Source: an uncultured SAR86 cluster bacterium
Lineage (GTDB): Bacteria > Pseudomonadota > Gammaproteobacteria > Magnimaribacterales > D2472
Direction of reading: 5' to 3'
Length of the DNA: 64,000 nucleotides
Assembly (NCBI GenBank): GCA_902591925.1
Contig: CACJCN010000003.1
Span: 1 to 64,000, forward strand
Positions 56,030 to 63,551 of this stretch are shown piece by piece. The notes beneath the pieces were generated by a model. That model ran no database searches, was not told where the DNA came from, and saw only the letters and a program-made list of their open reading frames with translations. Position 1 is the stretch's first letter; each line of letters begins with the position of its first letter. Position numbers and translations under genes: made by a program.

Positions 56030-56421
56030 TGAGTAAAGATATTTTTTATGCTACAGGAAGAAGAAAGACTTCTTCTGCAAGAGTTTATTTAAAAAAAGGA
56101 AAAGGAAATATTTCTGTAAATGATAGGAAATTAGAGGACTATTTTGGCAGAAAAGTTGCACAAATGTTAGTAATGGAACCCCTGGAACTTGTTGAGCTAA
56201 GTGAAAAAATTGACATTGACGTAAAAGTTAAAGGCGGTGGAAGTTTTGGTCAAGCAGGCGCAATTAGACATGGTATTTCAAGGGCTCTTACATCATATGA
56301 TCAGGAATTGAGGCCTCAATTAAAGAAGGCTGGATTGCTTACTAGAGATTCAAGAAAAGTCGAAAGAAAGAAACCTGGATTAGCAAAAGCAAGAAAAAGT
56401 AAACAATTTTCTAAAAGATAA
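56029..56421 (+). CDS. rpsI: 30S ribosomal protein S9
   Basis: A 130-residue protein of the 30S head whose C-terminal tail reaches the P site. Start ATG 56029 ([20 protein letters not shown]) overlaps the rplM stop by one base (TGATG), favouring coupled translation. [15 protein letters not shown] and [22 protein letters not shown] (with the terminal SKR contacting P-site tRNA) are conserved. Length equals E. coli S9 (130). Confidence 0.98.
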   Translation: MSKDIFYATGRRKTSSARVYLKKGKGNISVNDRKLEDYFGRKVAQMLVMEPLELVELSEKIDIDVKVKGGGSFGQAGAIRHGISRALTSYDQELRPQLKKAGLLTRDSRKVERKKPGLAKARKSKQFSKR

Positions 56422-56479
56422 TTTACTAATATAGATATACTTATTTTTAATTATAAGTGAATTTTATATTACATTATTA

Positions 56480-56488
56480 TGTTATAAT
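56480..56488 (+). promoter_or_regulatory. extended -10 promoter for petABC
   Basis: TGTTATAAT (TGn-TATAAT) in the 98-bp rpsI-petA spacer, identical to the nonamer before mlaC. Start near 56495 gives a 25-base leader. No strong -35 is visible. Confidence 0.55.
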
Positions 56489-56519
56489 GCTGTCGTTATT
56501 TGAGTGGCACACATCCTAA

Positions 56520-57101
56520 ATGCAAGAAAAAGATAAAACTAGAAGAAAAGTGTTAATTGGCTTAACTAGCACTGTCGGCTTATCTGGATTACCTTTCGCA
56601 GCTACTCCTTTTATAGCTGCTTGGAACCCTAGTGCTAAAGCAAAAGCGGCGGGTGCTCCAGTAAAATTAGATGTATCAAAAATGCAGTTTGGACAGCAAA
56701 TTCAAGTTTCTTGGAGAAAACAACCAGTTTTTATTGTGAGACATACCAAAGAAAGCATAGCAAATTTAGATATTGCGATACCAAAGTTGGCAGACCCTAA
56801 CTCAGACCTAATAGATGAGCCTTACAAAGGTATTAATGCTTCTAGATCTAAAAGTCCTGAATACTCAGTTTTTTCAGGTGTTTGTACTCATTTGGGTTGT
56901 GCACCAAAATATTTTCCAGAGGTTGAACCAAAGCCATGGGATGCAACTTGGAATGGTGGTTTTTTTTGTCCATGTCACGGTTCAATGTTTGATATTGTTG
57001 GAAGAGTTTTCAAGGGAGTTCCTGCACCAACTAATTTGCTTGTACCACCACATATGTTTGAAGGAAGTATTCTAACCATAGGAGAAGATAAGGAGTTATA
57101 A
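56520..57101 (+). CDS. petA: ubiquinol-cytochrome c reductase Rieske iron-sulfur subunit
   Basis: A 193-residue Rieske protein of the cytochrome bc1 complex. The N-terminus has a twin-Arg-type signal anchor (TRRKVLIGLTSTVGL). Cluster ligands are CTHLGCAP and CPCHGSMFD, with two His and two Cys for the 2Fe-2S and two disulfide Cys. Length matches proteobacterial PetA (about 195). First gene of petA-petB-petC. Confidence 0.97.
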   Translation: MQEKDKTRRKVLIGLTSTVGLSGLPFAATPFIAAWNPSAKAKAAGAPVKLDVSKMQFGQQIQVSWRKQPVFIVRHTKESIANLDIAIPKLADPNSDLIDEPYKGINASRSKSPEYSVFSGVCTHLGCAPKYFPEVEPKPWDATWNGGFFCPCHGSMFDIVGRVFKGVPAPTNLLVPPHMFEGSILTIGEDKEL

Positions 57102-57102
57102 A

Positions 57103-58320
57103 ATGAGTGCAATTGCTGGAAAGTTTTTTAATTGGGTCAATGATAGATTGCCTATTGTGAATACTTTTGAAAGGCATCTTTCAAAACATCCTGTTCCATC
57201 AAAAGTTAACTTTTGGTACCTTTTTGGAGCACTTGCTGCGGTAACTTTAATTATTCAGATCGTAACGGGTATTTGGCTTATAATGCCTTACTCAAATACT
57301 GAAGAACAGGCTTTTTCATCGATAGAGTACATCATGAGAGATGTAGACTATGGATGGGTCATTCGTTATATGCATACAACAGGCGCATCATTATTTTTTG
57401 CTGTTGTATATTTACACATGTTTAGAGGATTGCTCTACGGATCATATCAAAAGCCCAAAGAGTTAGTATGGATTTTTGGTTGCACAATTTATCTAGCCAT
57501 GATGGCAGAAGGTTTTTTAGGATATGTTTTACCGTATGGTCAAATGTCTTACTGGGGTGCGCAAGTAATAATTTCACTTTTTGGAGCCATTCCTTATATT
57601 GGTGAGTCACTTGAGCTTTGGGTAAGAGGTGACTATTACATATCTGGAATTACTGTATCAAGATTTTTTGCTTTACACGTTGTTGCACTGCCTTTAGTGC
57701 TTATTGCATTGGTTTTTCTTCATTTAGTTGCTTTACACGAGGTCGGTGCTGGAAATCCTGAAGGAGTAGATATTGAAAAATATTTAGACGAAGATGGCGT
57801 ACCACTAGATAGTGTTCCATTTTTTCCATATAAAGTTTTGAATGCTTTAGTAGCTATTGGCGTTTTTATGACAGTATTTTCAATTATTATGTTTTTTTTC
57901 CCTGAGGGTGGAGGATATTTTATAGAAATGGCAAATTTTCAGGAAGCAAATCCTTTAGTAACACCTGATCATATAGCTCCAGTTTGGTATTACGCACCTT
58001 TTTACACAATGTTAAGAGCAATTCCTGACCCACTTGGTGGCCTAATTGTTATGGCTGCCGCTGTTGCGATTTTTTTTGTAGTTCCATGGCTTGATAGAAG
58101 TAAAGTTGCTTCAATAAGATATAAAGGAATTTTCAGCAAAATTGCCATAACGATGTTTGGTGTTAGTTTTTTAACTCTTGGATATTTAGGCACAGTTGGT
58201 GTTACTGAAGTTAGGAAAACAATGAGCGTCATATGCACAGTCATTTATTTTGCATTTTTTCTTCTAATGCCTATTTACACAAAATATGAAAAAACTGGAG
58301 TGGTTCCTGAAAGATTATGA
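57103..58320 (+). CDS. petB: ubiquinol-cytochrome c reductase cytochrome b subunit
   Basis: A 405-residue membrane subunit with bis-heme four-helix bundle. The heme His pairs lie in YMHTTGASLFFAVVYLHMFRG and RFFALHVVALPLVLIALVFLHLVALH; the Qo motif appears as PVWYYAPFYTMLRAIPD (PEWY equivalent with V in place of E: APVWYY). Length matches bacterial PetB (about 400). It starts 1 bp after petA and overlaps petC by 4 bases. The PEWY Glu change is worth noting: PVWY occurs in some gammaproteobacteria by recollection only. Confidence 0.97.
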   Translation: MSAIAGKFFNWVNDRLPIVNTFERHLSKHPVPSKVNFWYLFGALAAVTLIIQIVTGIWLIMPYSNTEEQAFSSIEYIMRDVDYGWVIRYMHTTGASLFFAVVYLHMFRGLLYGSYQKPKELVWIFGCTIYLAMMAEGFLGYVLPYGQMSYWGAQVIISLFGAIPYIGESLELWVRGDYYISGITVSRFFALHVVALPLVLIALVFLHLVALHEVGAGNPEGVDIEKYLDEDGVPLDSVPFFPYKVLNALVAIGVFMTVFSIIMFFFPEGGGYFIEMANFQEANPLVTPDHIAPVWYYAPFYTMLRAIPDPLGGLIVMAAAVAIFFVVPWLDRSKVASIRYKGIFSKIAITMFGVSFLTLGYLGTVGVTEVRKTMSVICTVIYFAFFLLMPIYTKYEKTGVVPERL

Positions 58321-59147
58321 TTTTAGAAGGAACTTTTAAAGACAAATTTTTACTCTTAACTTTTATTATTTTGTTTTCATATTCTGCGACAGCATTATCT
58401 GCTGAGGGAGGTCCCTGCAAAGATTATGGAGAATGTGATGAATTTAAATATTCACTCAATGACTTTGAATCTCTTCAAAGGGGTGCTTCAACCTATATTA
58501 ATTATTGCTATGGTTGCCATTCACTAAAGTATTCACGATGGGGTAGAGTTGCAAGTGATCTAAAAATTCCAGAAGATATATTTTTTGAAAATCTTGTTTT
58601 TGATAAATCAATTAAATCAGGAGATTTAATGATTGGAGCAATGCCTTCAGAAGAATCTGCAAATTGGTTTGGTGTAACACCCCCAGATCTTACTTTGGTA
58701 TCAAGATATAAAGGAGATGACTGGATTTACTCATACCTGAGAGCTTACTATGAGGACTCATCAAAACAGTATGGCGTTAATAACCTTGTTTACCCAGGAA
58801 CAGCTATGCCAAATGTTCTTCTTGAACTCCAAGGAAACCAAAGACTTGTTTGTAAAAATATTCCAGTAGTTGCTCCTAATGGAGGAGAAAAAAGAGATAC
58901 TAACGGAAATACAATAATGCAAGAAAAATGTGGATTCTTGGAGGTAGAAAATGGTACTGGGAAATTGACAAAAGAGGAATTTGACTCACTAATCTATGAT
59001 CTTACAAATTTCCTGGTTTATGTTGGCGAGCCTATCAAAGCAACAAGAGAGAGAATTGGGTGGTATGTGGTATTTTATTTCTTAATATTTACTGCTCTTT
59101 CTTTACTGCTTTATCGGGAGTTCCATAAAGACTATAATAAAAATTAA
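58317..59147 (+). CDS. petC: ubiquinol-cytochrome c reductase cytochrome c1
   Basis: A 276-residue heme c protein with an N-terminal signal (LLLTFIILFSYSATALS), heme site CYGCHS (about residues 63-68), and a C-terminal membrane anchor (WYVVFYFLIFTALSLLLY). The axial Met lies in PGTAMPNVL. Overlaps petB by 4 bases. Passes electrons to a soluble or membrane cytochrome c in aerobic respiration. Confidence 0.95.
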   Translation: MILEGTFKDKFLLLTFIILFSYSATALSAEGGPCKDYGECDEFKYSLNDFESLQRGASTYINYCYGCHSLKYSRWGRVASDLKIPEDIFFENLVFDKSIKSGDLMIGAMPSEESANWFGVTPPDLTLVSRYKGDDWIYSYLRAYYEDSSKQYGVNNLVYPGTAMPNVLLELQGNQRLVCKNIPVVAPNGGEKRDTNGNTIMQEKCGFLEVENGTGKLTKEEFDSLIYDLTNFLVYVGEPIKATRERIGWYVVFYFLIFTALSLLLYREFHKDYNKN

Positions 59148-59157
59148 TAGGGAAAAA

Positions 59158-59769
59158 ATGATTTTATATTCAGATAGAGACGATCATTACAGTCAAAGAG
59201 TTAGAATTGTTTTAGCTGAAAAAGATATTTCCGCTGAGATAAATGAGGCTAAACCAGAAGAAACACCTGAAGATATTCTATCAATAAGTCCATATATGAA
59301 GCTTCCAATTCTAGTTGATAGAGAATTAGCTATTCATGATCCGACAGTAATGATGGAATATTTAGACGAACGATTCCCTCATCCACCTCTGCTTCCTGTT
59401 TATCCTGTAGCTCGTGCAAATTGTAGGACATTAATGTTAAGAATTGATAGAGAATGGTGCCCAATGATTGATGCTTTAATTATTGCCAATAAGTCTGAAA
59501 AAGAACTTATGAAAATCAGAGAAGAATTACTTTATGAAATATCTTCTGTTGCTCCAACATTTAAAGAGTTTAAGTTCTTTATGAATGATGAGTTTACATT
59601 AGTTGACTGCTGTTTGGGACCTATTCTTTGGCGTCTTCCATCCCTGGGGATAAAACTTCCAATAAACAGACATCTCAAACCTATCATTGATTATCAAAAT
59701 ACTGTATTTGATAGACCAGGATTCCTTGACAGTTTGTCATCAATAGAGAGAGATCTTAAATCTGAATAA
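59158..59769 (+). CDS. sspA: stringent starvation protein A
   Basis: A 203-residue GST-fold RNA polymerase-associated regulator. Opening LYSDRDDHYSQRVRIVLAEKDIS, the PYMKLPILVDRELAIHDPTVMMEYLDERFPHPPLLP block and C-terminal helical domain match SspA. Length is close to E. coli SspA (212). It follows petC, as in pseudomonads; sspB, its normal downstream partner, is absent and the next gene is convergent with 14-bp overlap. Confidence 0.93.
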   Translation: MILYSDRDDHYSQRVRIVLAEKDISAEINEAKPEETPEDILSISPYMKLPILVDRELAIHDPTVMMEYLDERFPHPPLLPVYPVARANCRTLMLRIDREWCPMIDALIIANKSEKELMKIREELLYEISSVAPTFKEFKFFMNDEFTLVDCCLGPILWRLPSLGIKLPINRHLKPIIDYQNTVFDRPGFLDSLSSIERDLKSE

Positions 59770-60685
59770 AATTATCAGACGATATCTGCCATAAATTTAA
59801 ATCACGTTTAACACAATTGTTTTTTTTAACGATCTTATTACCTGAGCTTGGTATAAAGTTTTCTCTAAAAAGATTATGTTGATATATTTTTTCAATTTCG
59901 ATGTAGTCATTAATTAGTGTAATTGCAATATTATCTTGGAGGTTGAAACTATTTTTATTAGATAGATTTTTAATCATTTTATCAGTGATGGGTATGTATG
60001 TTTTCTCAAAGTCTAATAATTTTTTAAAATCTAAAGCATCATGAAAAATTTCAGTTGATGAATAAAAATCTAGATTAATAGCATAACTTCTAAAAAAGGG
60101 TACTATTGTTTTCCCTATCTCGTAGTTCATTAAAAAATATATATTTGAGATATTATTTTTAATCCTTGGTGTATGAGAAATTTCAATATTCTTATCAAGT
60201 TGAGATAACTTCAAAAATCTTGAAGAACTTGATCCAATATCAAGTAATTTTTTAATTTGAATTTCATAATCACCCTCTTTCATTAAATAATAATCTTCAT
60301 TTGGATACTTCTCTTTTAATTTTTTTGCTATTGGAGTTTGTTCCTTTGAAAAAATGACTAAAACCTTTTTATCTTTATTAGCTTTATCTTGAAAAATCAA
60401 TTTTTCCAGTATATCTTTTTGATCGTCTAGAAAACCTTTACAGAAATATTTTAGGTTTGAGTTTAGAACATTATTTTCCAGAAGATATGAATTTTCATCT
60501 TGAAAATTAATGTTAAATTTTTGCTTATTTACAAGGAGACTTTCAATAATTAACTCTTTATTTTTATCATTAGTTTCAATACTTAAGTTTATAATTTTTT
60601 GCTTCATACTGCTCGAAGGTGCAGAGCTGCAAGATGAAATAAAAATCATCAAAAGTGTAAAAATTAATGTTAAGCTAATTTTCAT
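59756..60685 (-). CDS. LpoA-position lipoprotein, C-terminal-domain-only
   Basis: A 309-residue lipoprotein: signal MKISLTLIFTLLMIFISSC with lipobox Cys at residue 19. It lies divergent from rsmI, exactly the place of lpoA (yraM), the outer-membrane activator of PBP1A. Length is less than half of E. coli LpoA (678); no N-terminal TPR-like part is visible and the sequence has periplasmic-binding-fold-like alternation (KVLVIFSKEQTPIAKKL, NISNIYFLMNYEIGK, TEIFHDALDF). Similarity cannot be confirmed by eye, so it is a candidate only. Confidence 0.55.
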   Translation of the reverse strand: MKISLTLIFTLLMIFISSCSSAPSSSMKQKIINLSIETNDKNKELIIESLLVNKQKFNINFQDENSYLLENNVLNSNLKYFCKGFLDDQKDILEKLIFQDKANKDKKVLVIFSKEQTPIAKKLKEKYPNEDYYLMKEGDYEIQIKKLLDIGSSSSRFLKLSQLDKNIEISHTPRIKNNISNIYFLMNYEIGKTIVPFFRSYAINLDFYSSTEIFHDALDFKKLLDFEKTYIPITDKMIKNLSNKNSFNLQDNIAITLINDYIEIEKIYQHNLFRENFIPSSGNKIVKKNNCVKRDLNLWQISSDNFIQI

Positions 60686-60702
60686 ATTTTAGATTCTTAA
60701 TA

Positions 60703-61518
60703 ATGTTAAATTTTATCTCAACTCCTATTGGTAATTTAAATGATATATCACTAAGAGCAATTGATGTAATAAGAAATTCTGATTATTTGTATTCTGAGGA
60801 TACAAGAAAAGTTCAAAAACTTTTAAAGTTTATAAAAATCAAAGTCAGGTCTCAAAGTTTTTATGAACACAACGAATTGAAGGTAAACAGAACAATCATC
60901 AAAAGATTAAAACAAAATAAAACTATATCTATTGTTTCTGATGCTGGTACTCCGGTTATTTCTGATCCTGGTTACAAACTCATCCAAGAATGTATTAAAA
61001 ATAATATTAAATACACCCTTATTCCTGGTCCATCTTCAGTGATTAGTGCATTGATAATGTCTGGACTTCCAACAAATAAATTTTCTTTTTATGGCTTTGT
61101 CCCAAGAAAAAAATCAGATCAAGAAAATTTTTTTGAAAGTGTTGCGAATGATGAAAAGACTATAGTCTTTTTTGAGTCAACAAAGAGAATAGAAAAAACA
61201 ATTTCTCACTTAATAGAATTTACTGATGATAGTAGGCTTATCTCAATATGCAAAGAGATGACAAAAATTCATGAAGAAACTTTTAGAGGTAAAATTTCAG
61301 ACATTAATATGTTAATACAAAAAAAACAAATCAACATTAGAGGGGAAATTGTGGTAGTTCTTCAAGGTATAAAAAATAAAAATCATCAATTTTTAATTGA
61401 TAAGGAAATAAAAGATAAGTTTTTATCAAAACTCTCTGCATCAGAATCAGCAAAATTAATTTCTTTGATTACAGGTGAAAATAAAAGAGATATCTATAAA
61501 AAACTCATACAAAGTTAA
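60703..61518 (+). CDS. rsmI: 16S rRNA 2'-O-ribose C1402 methyltransferase RsmI
   Basis: A 271-residue tetrapyrrole-methylase-fold enzyme modifying C1402 at the ribosomal P site. FISTPIGNLNDISLRAIDVI, EDTRKVQKLLK, SDAGTPVISDPGY and PGPSSVISALIMSGLPTNKFSFYGFVPRK are characteristic. Length is near E. coli RsmI (286). It is followed by rnpB and mraZ, matching pseudomonads. TAGATT lies 7 bases before the ATG. Confidence 0.96.
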   Translation: MLNFISTPIGNLNDISLRAIDVIRNSDYLYSEDTRKVQKLLKFIKIKVRSQSFYEHNELKVNRTIIKRLKQNKTISIVSDAGTPVISDPGYKLIQECIKNNIKYTLIPGPSSVISALIMSGLPTNKFSFYGFVPRKKSDQENFFESVANDEKTIVFFESTKRIEKTISHLIEFTDDSRLISICKEMTKIHEETFRGKISDINMLIQKKQINIRGEIVVVLQGIKNKNHQFLIDKEIKDKFLSKLSASESAKLISLITGENKRDIYKKLIQS

Positions 61519-61526
61519 AAAATCAT

Positions 61527-61532
61527 TATAAT
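61527..61532 (+). promoter_or_regulatory. -10 box of rnpB
   Basis: A perfect TATAAT immediately after rsmI; six bases separate it from G61539, where helix P1 of the RNase P RNA starts. Because rnpB normally begins at its transcription start, this calibrates the -10-to-start distance in this genome. Confidence 0.65.
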
Positions 61533-61538
61533 GTACTT

Positions 61539-61869
61539 GAGTTGGTTGGATGATCGCTAATTTTTTTAGAGGAAAGTCCGGACTTCATAGAGCAGGGCGC
61601 CAGGTAACACCTGGGAAGCGTGAGCTTACGGAAAGTGCAACAGAAAATATACCGCCAAATTTTTTGGTAAGGGTGAAAAGGTGAGGTAAGAGCTTACCGC
61701 TTAAATGGTGACATTTGAGGCATTGTAAACCCCAGCCCGAAGCAAAACCAAATAGAAATCTTATAAAGTTGCTCGCTTTAGATTTGGGTAGGTTGCTAGA
61801 GTATTATGGCAACATAATATCGAGATAGATGATCATCTTTAACAGAATCCGGCTTATAAACCAACTCAA
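61539..61869 (+). ncRNA. rnpB: RNase P RNA (type A), minimal P3
   Basis: The catalytic RNA that trims tRNA 5' leaders. Conserved segments: AGAGGAAAGTCCGGAC, CATAGAGCAGGGCGCCAGGTAACACCTGG-like P7-P10 region, AGTGCAACAGAAA, GGTAAGGGTGAAAAGGTG, CCAAATAGAAATC, GGGTAGG and ACAGAATCCGGCTTAT. P1 pairs GAGTTGGTT (61539-61547) with AACCAACTC (61859-61867); P2 pairs GATGATC (61549-61555) with GATCATC (61831-61837). P3 is only CTAA/TTAG with a five-T loop. About 331 nt versus 377 in E. coli. A T run follows. Confidence 0.95.
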
Positions 61870-61879
61870 CTCTTTTTTT
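61859..61879 (+). terminator. rnpB terminator (P1 3' strand plus T run)
   Basis: The 3' strand of P1 is followed by AACTC and seven T residues at 61873-61879. There is no extra hairpin, so the terminator probably uses the closing helix of rnpB itself. Confidence 0.45.
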
Positions 61880-61900
61880 ACGTATTTTTTGCCATCCATC

Positions 61901-61947
61901 ATTGTGTGAAAAAGTGTGTAAAAGTGTTGCAAAGTGTGTAAAAAGTC
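61901..61947 (+). promoter_or_regulatory. MraZ operator: 10-bp-periodic GTGTG repeats
   Basis: Aligned in tens: attGTGTGaa, aaaGTGTGta, aaaGTGTtgc, aaaGTGTGta, aaaaGTC. Repeats start at 61901, 61911, 61921 and 61931, one helical turn apart. MraZ binds upstream direct repeats with 10-bp period: TGGGA-type in E. coli, AAAGTG-type in mollicutes; this array matches the latter. It overlaps the -35 and spacer of the mraZ promoter, so autorepression is expected. Confidence 0.75.
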
Positions 61948-61955
61948 TTTATATT
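61927..61955 (+). promoter_or_regulatory. mraZ-ftsZ promoter inside the operator
   Basis: TTGCAA (61927-61932), 17 bp, TATATT (61950-61955). The -10 ends six bases before the mraZ ATG at 61962, so the mRNA would be leaderless. The -35 lies in the third and fourth repeats of the operator. Confidence 0.55.
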
Positions 61956-61961
61956 TTGAAG

Positions 61962-62429
61962 ATGTTTGGATTTAATACGCCATCTATTGATAGTAAAGGC
62001 AGAATAGCTATTCCTGCAAGATATAGAATTGACTTTAAAACTCAGAATCATAATGAAATTGTAATAACAAAAGATCCTCAATATCCATCTATAAAACTTT
62101 ATCATCATTCAGAATGGCAAAGGATTTCAACAAAACTTCAATCACTTCAGGGCTTAGACCCTATCGTTAGAAACTTGCAATGGACGATACTGGGCAATGC
62201 CTATCAAACAGATATTGATATTGAGGGTAGGATGTTAGTTAGAATTCCCTCAGATTTGCAAAACTATGCCCAAATAAATGAACAGAAACAAGTTGCTTTA
62301 GTTGGAATGGGAAATAAATTTGAAATTTGGAACATTAAAAATTGGGAAATGCGACAAACAGGAGGATCTCTTTCGACAGAGATTTTGGATGTTGTACTGC
62401 CTGAAAGTATTAAAGAGATGTCATTTTAA
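61962..62429 (+). CDS. mraZ: transcriptional regulator/division protein MraZ
   Basis: A 155-residue DNA-binding protein with two SpoVT/AbrB-like domains. Start ATG 61962 (MFGFNTPSIDSKGRIAIPARYR); a longer in-frame start would translate the operator repeats. The first swapped-hairpin motif is SIDSKGRIAIPARYR and the second DIDIEGRMLVRIPSDLQNYA. Length matches E. coli MraZ (152). Usually followed by rsmH; here ftsZ begins 8 bp later with AAAGGGGAG as ribosome-binding site. Confidence 0.95.
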   Translation: MFGFNTPSIDSKGRIAIPARYRIDFKTQNHNEIVITKDPQYPSIKLYHHSEWQRISTKLQSLQGLDPIVRNLQWTILGNAYQTDIDIEGRMLVRIPSDLQNYAQINEQKQVALVGMGNKFEIWNIKNWEMRQTGGSLSTEILDVVLPESIKEMSF

Positions 62430-62437
62430 AGGGGAGT

Positions 62438-63550
62438 ATGATGAATTTTGAAGTAGTTGAAACAAAACAAGAAAACGCAAAAATAAAAGTTGTTGGAGTT
62501 GGTGGCGGTGGCGGAAATGCAATACTTCATATGATCAATCATGATATCAAGGGCGTAGATTTTATTTGTGCAAATACTGATACTCAAGCTCTAAAATCTG
62601 TAAAAACTGCAACTACACTGAAACTTGGCAATGGTTTAACAAAAGGATTAGGTGCTGGAGCAGATCCTGACATTGGAAGAAGAGCTGCTGAAAGTGACAG
62701 AATGGCAATTGAAGAATTATTATCTGGTGCAGATATGGTTTTTATTACTGCTGGAATGGGAGGAGGCACAGGAACTGGAGCTGCACCTGTAATTGCATCA
62801 ATTGCAAAAGAATTAGGAGCGTTGACTGTTGCTGTAGTCACAAAACCTTTTAAATTTGAGGGAAAAAAGAGAATGGGAGCTGCAGAGAAAGGACTTGCAT
62901 CATTAGTTGAAGAGGTAGACAGCCTTGTAACCATTCCAAATGAAAAACTTTTTGAAATATTAGGATTAGATACATCTATGCAGGATGCTTTTGCAAAATC
63001 TGACGACGTTTTAAAGGGAGCTGTTCAAGGAATTTCAGACATAATTATGCAAAGAGGTCATGTAAATGTTGACTTTGCTGATGTAAAAGCTGTTATGTCA
63101 GAAAAAGGAATTGCCATGATGGGTACTGGTATAGCAAGTGGCAAGAATAGAGCAGAAGCTGCAGCAACAATGGCTGTAAAAAGTGAATTGTTGGATGATA
63201 TTAATCTTAAAAATGCTAGAGGTGTTTTGGTGAATATTACAGGTAAAGAACCTACTCTTAGAGATCAAGCTGAGGTTGCAGACATCATTGATGATATTGT
63301 TAGTGAAGATGCAAATATTATTTATGGTCTTGTTTTTGATAAAAATTATAAAGATGAAATTAAAGTAACAATTGTTGCAACAGGTGTGGATCAAAGAGCA
63401 CCTTCTTTAGTAATAGATAACGAACCATCAATAAAATTAAATCCTGTTGGTTTGGATAAAGATAAAACCAGTCAAAAAGTTGGCACGTCGTCTGCAGAGG
63501 AAATTGATTTCCTTGATGTGCCGACTTTTATGAGAAAACAAGTAGATTAA
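62438..63550 (+). CDS. ftsZ: cell division protein FtsZ
   Basis: A 370-residue tubulin homolog that forms the division ring. GTP-binding elements: VVGVGGGGGNAILHM, ITAGMGGGTGTGAAPVIA (tubulin signature GGGTGTG) and T7 region NVDFADVKAVM. A 37-residue linker leads to the C-terminal peptide DFLDVPTFMRKQVD that binds FtsA/ZipA/ZapE. ATG at 62438 or 62441 could be used. It lies between mraZ and rsmH, not at the end of the dcw cluster. Confidence 0.98.
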   Translation: MMNFEVVETKQENAKIKVVGVGGGGGNAILHMINHDIKGVDFICANTDTQALKSVKTATTLKLGNGLTKGLGAGADPDIGRRAAESDRMAIEELLSGADMVFITAGMGGGTGTGAAPVIASIAKELGALTVAVVTKPFKFEGKKRMGAAEKGLASLVEEVDSLVTIPNEKLFEILGLDTSMQDAFAKSDDVLKGAVQGISDIIMQRGHVNVDFADVKAVMSEKGIAMMGTGIASGKNRAEAAATMAVKSELLDDINLKNARGVLVNITGKEPTLRDQAEVADIIDDIVSEDANIIYGLVFDKNYKDEIKVTIVATGVDQRAPSLVIDNEPSIKLNPVGLDKDKTSQKVGTSSAEEIDFLDVPTFMRKQVD

Positions 63551-63551
63551 A

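Noticed and set aside
61902-61961. Longer mraZ start (20 extra codons)
   Set aside because: The extension would translate the operator repeats and -10; MFGFNTPSIDSKGR is the conserved N-terminus.
63481-63496. Sigma54-like TGGCAC-N5-CTGCA with GG-N10-GC spacing
   Set aside because: It lies inside ftsZ, encodes conserved-frame residues before the C-terminal peptide, deviates at the -12 element and is probably chance.
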